Part shown: positions 60,141 through 64,000 of the stretch, in pieces
Numbering within the stretch: position 1 is the stretch's first letter
Layout: the number at the start of each line of letters is the position of its first letter
Assembly: GCF_000333035.1 (NCBI RefSeq)
Contig: NZ_BANU01000018.1
Location: 1-64,000 of the forward strand
Length of the DNA stretch: 64,000 nucleotides
Origin: Gordonia sihwensis NBRC 108236
GTDB lineage: Bacteria > Actinomycetota > Actinomycetes > Mycobacteriales > Mycobacteriaceae
Direction of reading: 5' to 3'
The notes under the pieces: generated by a model
Told to the model about the DNA's origin: nothing
Seen by the model: only the letters and a program-made list of their open reading frames with translations
The model's database searches: none
Translations under genes and position numbers: made by a program

Positions 60141-61874
60141 GTGCTCATTCGCCTACTGCGGACGTATGTCCTCCGTTATCGTGGCGCGGTCGTCGCGGTG
60201 GTCTGCCTCCAGCTGGTGGCGACCGCCGCGATGCTGTATCTGCCCACCCTGAACGCCGACATCATCGACATCGGCGTCGCCAACGGCGACACCGGCTACA
60301 TCCTCTCCACCGGAGGCTGGATGCTGCTGGTGTCGCTCGCGCAGATCGCGGGTTCGGTGGCCGCGATGTACTTCGGCTCGCGGGCCGCGCTCGGCGGCGG
60401 CCGCGACATCCGGCACGATCTGCTCCACCGGGTGAACGGATTCTCCACCCGAGAAGTCGGCAGGTTCGGTGCCCCCTCGCTCATCACCCGCACCACCAAC
60501 GATGTGCAGCAGGTACAGCTGCTGGCGGTCATGGCGATGTCGATCCTGGTGACGGCTCCGATCATGGGCATCGGCGGCATCGTGATGGGCGTACGGGTGG
60601 CAGCGCCCATCTCATGGGTGCTGGTGGTGGCCGTCCCGGTTCTCGGGATCACGATGGGCCTCATCATCTCGCGCATGATCCCCGGGTTCCGCGCGATGCA
60701 GACGCGCATCGACAACGTCAACCGCATCATGCGCGAGCAGGTCACCGGCATTCGCGTGGTGCGTGCCTTCGTCCGTGAACAGCACGAGACCGAACGCTTC
60801 GGCAGCGCGAACGACGACCTCGCCGAGGCGTCCCTCCGCGTCGGCCGCATGATGGCGCTGATGTTCCCGTCCGTCATGCTCATCACCAACCTGACGCTGG
60901 TCGCGGTGCTCTGGTTCGGCGCGCACGCGGTCAACGACGGATCGGTGGAGATCGGCGCGCTCACCGCCATGATCAGCTACGTCATGCAGATCATGATGTC
61001 GGTGATGATGGCCTCGTTCCTCGCGATGATGGCGCCTCGGGCGGGCGTCTGCGCCGACCGCATCTGCGAGGTCCTCGACACCGAGACCACCGTGACCGCG
61101 CCGGCCGCCCCGCAACCGATCGTCGGCGATCCGGCCGTCCTGCGCCTCGACGACGTCGAATTCCGTTACCCGGGCGCCGACGAGCCCGTGCTCAGCGGGA
61201 TCAGCTTCCAGACCGCGCCCGGCACCACCACCGCCGTCGTCGGATCGACGGGATCGGGCAAGACCACCTTGATCAACCTCCTGCCGCGGATGCTGGACGT
61301 GACCGGCGGATCCATCACGATCGGCGGCACCGACCTGCGCGACGCCGACCCCGACGCACTGCGCAGGCACTTCGGTCTCGTCCCCCAGCGCCCCTACCTC
61401 TTCTCCGGCACCATCGCGAGCAACCTCCGGAACGGCAAACCGGATGCCACCGAGGACGAGATGTGGGAGGCCCTGACGATCGCGCAGGCCGCCGATTTCG
61501 TCCGCGCCATGCCCGACGGTCTCGACACTCCGGTCGCACAGGGCGGTACCACGGTCTCCGGCGGTCAGCGTCAGCGGCTGGCGATCGCGCGAGCACTCAT
61601 CCGGAAGCCGTCGATCTACCTGTTCGACGACTCGTTCTCGGCGCTCGATCTCACCACCGACTCGCGTCTGCGCGAGGCCCTGGTGCCCGCCACCCGCGAT
61701 GCGGCGCTGGTCGTCGTCGCACAGCGCATCTCGACGATCACCGCCGCCGACCAGATCGTGGTCCTCGACCGCGGAACGATCGTCGGTCTGGGCACCCACA
61801 CCGAGTTGCTGCAGTCGTGTCCCACCTACGCTGAGATCGCGGAGTCTCAGCTGTCGATCGGAGCAGGCGCATGA
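60141..61874 (+). CDS. ABC exporter half-transporter, degenerate-site subunit
   Basis: A 577-residue exporter with six membrane helices in residues 1-310 and an ATPase domain beyond. Walker A is GSTGSGKTT (near 370), the signature VSGGQRQR (near 472), and Walker B IYLFDDSFSALD (near 491-502). The catalytic Glu after Walker B is Asp (LFDD instead of LFDE), as in the degenerate site of heterodimeric exporters such as TM287/288. It overlaps the second half-transporter by 4 bases. Substrate unknown; likely a drug or lipid. GTG start, 63 bases after encapsulin. Confidence 0.92.
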   Translation: MLIRLLRTYVLRYRGAVVAVVCLQLVATAAMLYLPTLNADIIDIGVANGDTGYILSTGGWMLLVSLAQIAGSVAAMYFGSRAALGGGRDIRHDLLHRVNGFSTREVGRFGAPSLITRTTNDVQQVQLLAVMAMSILVTAPIMGIGGIVMGVRVAAPISWVLVVAVPVLGITMGLIISRMIPGFRAMQTRIDNVNRIMREQVTGIRVVRAFVREQHETERFGSANDDLAEASLRVGRMMALMFPSVMLITNLTLVAVLWFGAHAVNDGSVEIGALTAMISYVMQIMMSVMMASFLAMMAPRAGVCADRICEVLDTETTVTAPAAPQPIVGDPAVLRLDDVEFRYPGADEPVLSGISFQTAPGTTTAVVGSTGSGKTTLINLLPRMLDVTGGSITIGGTDLRDADPDALRRHFGLVPQRPYLFSGTIASNLRNGKPDATEDEMWEALTIAQAADFVRAMPDGLDTPVAQGGTTVSGGQRQRLAIARALIRKPSIYLFDDSFSALDLTTDSRLREALVPATRDAALVVVAQRISTITAADQIVVLDRGTIVGLGTHTELLQSCPTYAEIAESQLSIGAGA

Positions 61875-63799
61875 CCCGCGGCGGACCTCCCGGAGCCGCT
61901 CCCACGCTGGAGAAGGCCAAGTCGTTCAAACCGTCGCTGAAGCGCCTCGTTCGTCGTCTCGGTGATCATCGAGGAAAGATGCTCGTGGTCCTGGGCTCCA
62001 TCGTGGGATCCGTCGCATTGACCGCGTACGCCCCGCGGGTGCTCGGCGACGCCACCGACGAACTCTTCGCCGGTGTGGTGGGGGCGCGGCTGCCGTCGGG
62101 CATCTCGAAGGAGCAGGCTGTCGAAGGCCTGCGCGCCAAGGGCCAGAACACCTTCGCCGACATGGTCTCGTCGATGGACGTGATCCCCGGCCACGGAGTC
62201 GATTTCACCGCCGTCGGCCGGATTCTGGCGACCGTGCTGGCCCTGTACGCGGCCTCGGCGGTGCTCGGCTGGCTCGGTGCCTACCTTCTGAACAAGGTCG
62301 TCGTCGGAACCGTGACGAAACTGCGAGCCGAGGTGGAGAGCAAGATCCACCGACTCCCGCTGTCGTTCTACGATGCCTCGGCGCGCGGTGATCTGCTCAG
62401 CCGCGTCACCAACGACCTCGACAACCTGTCGCAGTCGTTGCAGCAGACCATCAGCCAGCTGCTCAACTCACTGCTGATGGTGGTCGCGATTCTGATCATG
62501 ATGCTGACGATCTCGCCGCTGCTGTCGCTGATCGCGATCGCGACCGTTCCGGTCGCGGCGATCGCCACCGCACTGATCGCCAAGCGGTCCAAGCCGCACT
62601 TCGTGGGTCAATGGACCAGTACCGGCGCCCTCAACGCGCAGATCGAAGAGGCCTTCACCGGCCACGAACTGGTCACCGCCTTCGGCAGGCGAGCCGAGGT
62701 CGAACGCGTCTTCGACGACCGGAACGAGAAGCTCTTCGCCTCGTCGTGGCGGGCTCAGTTCATCTCCGGCATCGTCATGCCGACGATCATGTTCCTCGGG
62801 AACCTGAACTACGTGGCGGTGGCGGTGGTCGGCGGTCTGCGCGTCGCTTCCGGACAGCTCAGCCTGGGCGAGGTGCAGGCGTTCATCCAGTACTCGCGCC
62901 AGTTCACCCAGCCGCTCACCCAGATCGGCTCGATGTTCAACCTCATGCAGAGCGGCGTCGCCTCCGCCGAACGCATCTTCGACGTTCTCGACGAGGACGA
63001 GGAGCAGCCGGATCCGGCAGCGCCCAAGACGCCCGCGGTGGACGAGGGACACATCGTCTTCGACGACGTCTCGTTCCGCTACCGCGCGGACCAGCCGCTG
63101 ATCGAGAACCTCTCACTCGAGGCCAAGCCGGGCGACATGATCGCGATCGTCGGACCGACCGGTGCCGGCAAGACGACCCTGGTGAACCTCATCATGCGGT
63201 TCTACGAGATAGACGGCGGAACCATCTTCGTCGACGGTGTGGACTCGTCCGAGATGACCCGCGACGACCTGCGGGAGCGCACCGGCATGGTGCTGCAGGA
63301 CTCGTGGCTGTTCGGCGGCACGATCTACGACAACATCGCCTACGGCGATCCCGCCGCCAGCCGTGAGGACGTCATGGAGGCGGCCTGGATCAGCCACGTC
63401 GATCACTTCGTCCGCACCCTGCCGGACGGGTACGACACCGTGATCGACGACGAGGGCGGCGGAGTGAGCGCGGGTGAGCGTCAGCTGATCACCATCGCGC
63501 GCGCCTTCCTCGCCAAGCCGACGATCCTCATTCTCGACGAGGCCACCAGTTCGGTCGACACCCGCACCGAACTGCTCATCGGCAAGGCGATGGCGAATCT
63601 CCGCAAGGACCGCACGAGCTTCGTGATCGCGCATCGGCTCTCGACGATCCGCAACGCGGACCTGATCGTGGTGATGGAGAACGGGCGGATCGTCGAACAG
63701 GGCGACCACGAGTCGCTGCTGGAGCGTCGTGGCGCGTACTTCCGGCTGTACAACGCCCAGTTCTCGGCGCCGATCGAGGATGTGGACGCTCCCGTGTGA
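61871..63799 (+). CDS. ABC exporter half-transporter, canonical-site subunit
   Basis: A 642-residue exporter with a longer N-terminal cytoplasmic part and an external loop of about 60 residues between the first two helices (GVVGARLPSGISKEQAVEGL). The ATPase domain has GPTGAGKTT (near 430), VSAGERQL (near 532) and the complete ILILDEATSSVD (near 551), plus the His switch in FVIAHRLST. The intact Glu contrasts with its partner, so the two form an asymmetric heterodimer. The ATG overlaps the partner's stop. Followed by about 55 bases and the convergent RNase HI gene. Confidence 0.93.
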   Translation: MTRGGPPGAAPTLEKAKSFKPSLKRLVRRLGDHRGKMLVVLGSIVGSVALTAYAPRVLGDATDELFAGVVGARLPSGISKEQAVEGLRAKGQNTFADMVSSMDVIPGHGVDFTAVGRILATVLALYAASAVLGWLGAYLLNKVVVGTVTKLRAEVESKIHRLPLSFYDASARGDLLSRVTNDLDNLSQSLQQTISQLLNSLLMVVAILIMMLTISPLLSLIAIATVPVAAIATALIAKRSKPHFVGQWTSTGALNAQIEEAFTGHELVTAFGRRAEVERVFDDRNEKLFASSWRAQFISGIVMPTIMFLGNLNYVAVAVVGGLRVASGQLSLGEVQAFIQYSRQFTQPLTQIGSMFNLMQSGVASAERIFDVLDEDEEQPDPAAPKTPAVDEGHIVFDDVSFRYRADQPLIENLSLEAKPGDMIAIVGPTGAGKTTLVNLIMRFYEIDGGTIFVDGVDSSEMTRDDLRERTGMVLQDSWLFGGTIYDNIAYGDPAASREDVMEAAWISHVDHFVRTLPDGYDTVIDDEGGGVSAGERQLITIARAFLAKPTILILDEATSSVDTRTELLIGKAMANLRKDRTSFVIAHRLSTIRNADLIVVMENGRIVEQGDHESLLERRGAYFRLYNAQFSAPIEDVDAPV

Positions 63800-63855
63800 G
63801 CGCTCTCGTCGTTCTTCGTTCCCTCGCGTGGTGCAGTGAGGTGCGGGGTCCTGTC

Positions 63856-64000
63856 CTAGCCGTCCCGCAGCCTTCGGGCCGCACTCGTGGCCAGGGTGTC
63901 GGCGATCTCGTTGTACTTGTCGCCGGCGTGGCCCTTCACCCAGCGCCACTCGACGGTGTGCACGTCCTCGGCGGCGATGAGCTCCTGCCACAGGTCGGCG
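63856..64000 (-). CDS. rnhA: Ribonuclease HI, 3' end only
   Basis: The C-terminal 47 or so residues of RNase HI run off the right edge of the window. [20 protein letters not shown] is the conserved block with the catalytic-site His and the final metal-binding Asp. The stop is TAG at 63858-63856. The enzyme removes RNA from RNA-DNA hybrids. Only this fragment is visible, so length and start cannot be judged. Confidence 0.85.
   Translation of the reverse strand, partial: ADLWQELIAAEDVHTVEWRWVKGHAGDKYNEIADTLATSAARRLRDG

Noticed and set aside
1..64000. CRISPR arrays, tRNA/rRNA genes, prophage or insertion sequences
   Set aside because: No regularly spaced direct repeats of CRISPR type, no recognisable tRNA or rRNA stretches and no transposase or phage structural proteins were seen; the DUF222/HNH remnant is the only mobile-like gene.

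Overview
The window is high-GC DNA from an actinobacterium of the mycolic-acid group (Mycobacteriales; Gordonia or a close relative is my best guess, inferred from gene content only). Supporting evidence is a secreted mycolyltransferase of the antigen 85 type, a complete mce/yrbE operon with two Mce-associated genes, a DUF3068 envelope protein, a ChoD-like GMC oxidoreductase, a DUF222/HNH element, and good matches to KstR, IdeR and CsoR binding motifs. It reads as ordinary chromosome: no phage, IS element, CRISPR array, rRNA or tRNA was seen. Start codons were often moved inward from the longest frame, because the high GC content gives long spurious N-terminal extensions and antisense frames. 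No gene-free stretch exceeds 300 bases.

Region 1-8 kb: tandem short repeats at the left edge; an APH-type kinase overlapping an acyl-CoA dehydrogenase (probable hydroxyacyl-CoA catabolism) behind two TetR regulators; an MpaB/Lcp-type oxygenase; a lactate-monooxygenase-type FMN oxidase with a DUF4334 protein; and an EthA-like Baeyer-Villiger monooxygenase. Region 8-16 kb: a divergent Ku/LigD end-joining pair in which LigD has no nuclease domain; an XRE-cupin regulator divergent from azlC-azlD; a deazaflavin-dependent reductase; a stress cluster of PfpI-like protein, small membrane protein and Dps; and a CHAP-domain protein.

Region 16-28 kb: a tightly coupled minus-strand operon running from a ChoD-like oxidoreductase through yrbEA, yrbEB and mceA-mceF to two Mce-associated proteins, with a divergent TetR regulator. 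It should import a lipid or steroid-like substrate across the mycolate envelope. Region 28-41 kb: a decayed DUF222/HNH gene; an NTF2-fused flavin monooxygenase divergent from a GAF regulator; a class III cyclic-nucleotide-type phosphodiesterase; an Hsp90-like ATPase translationally coupled to a 938-residue TPR protein; and the pntA-pntB transhydrogenase.

Region 41-50 kb: a KstR-boxed KstD-like flavoprotein; an IdeR-boxed ferritin; a copper operon csoR-copZ-(56-residue mini-gene)-copA with two CsoR operators; an uncharacterised protein with two Cys-His motifs; and nadB behind a 28-bp palindrome. Region 50-64 kb: an AarF/UbiB-family kinase, the DUF3068 protein, an FAD dehydrogenase, a FadD6-like acyl-CoA synthetase, the mycolyltransferase, a DyP peroxidase with a cargo tail followed by its encapsulin shell, an asymmetric heterodimeric ABC exporter, and the 3' end of an RNase HI gene running off the window.
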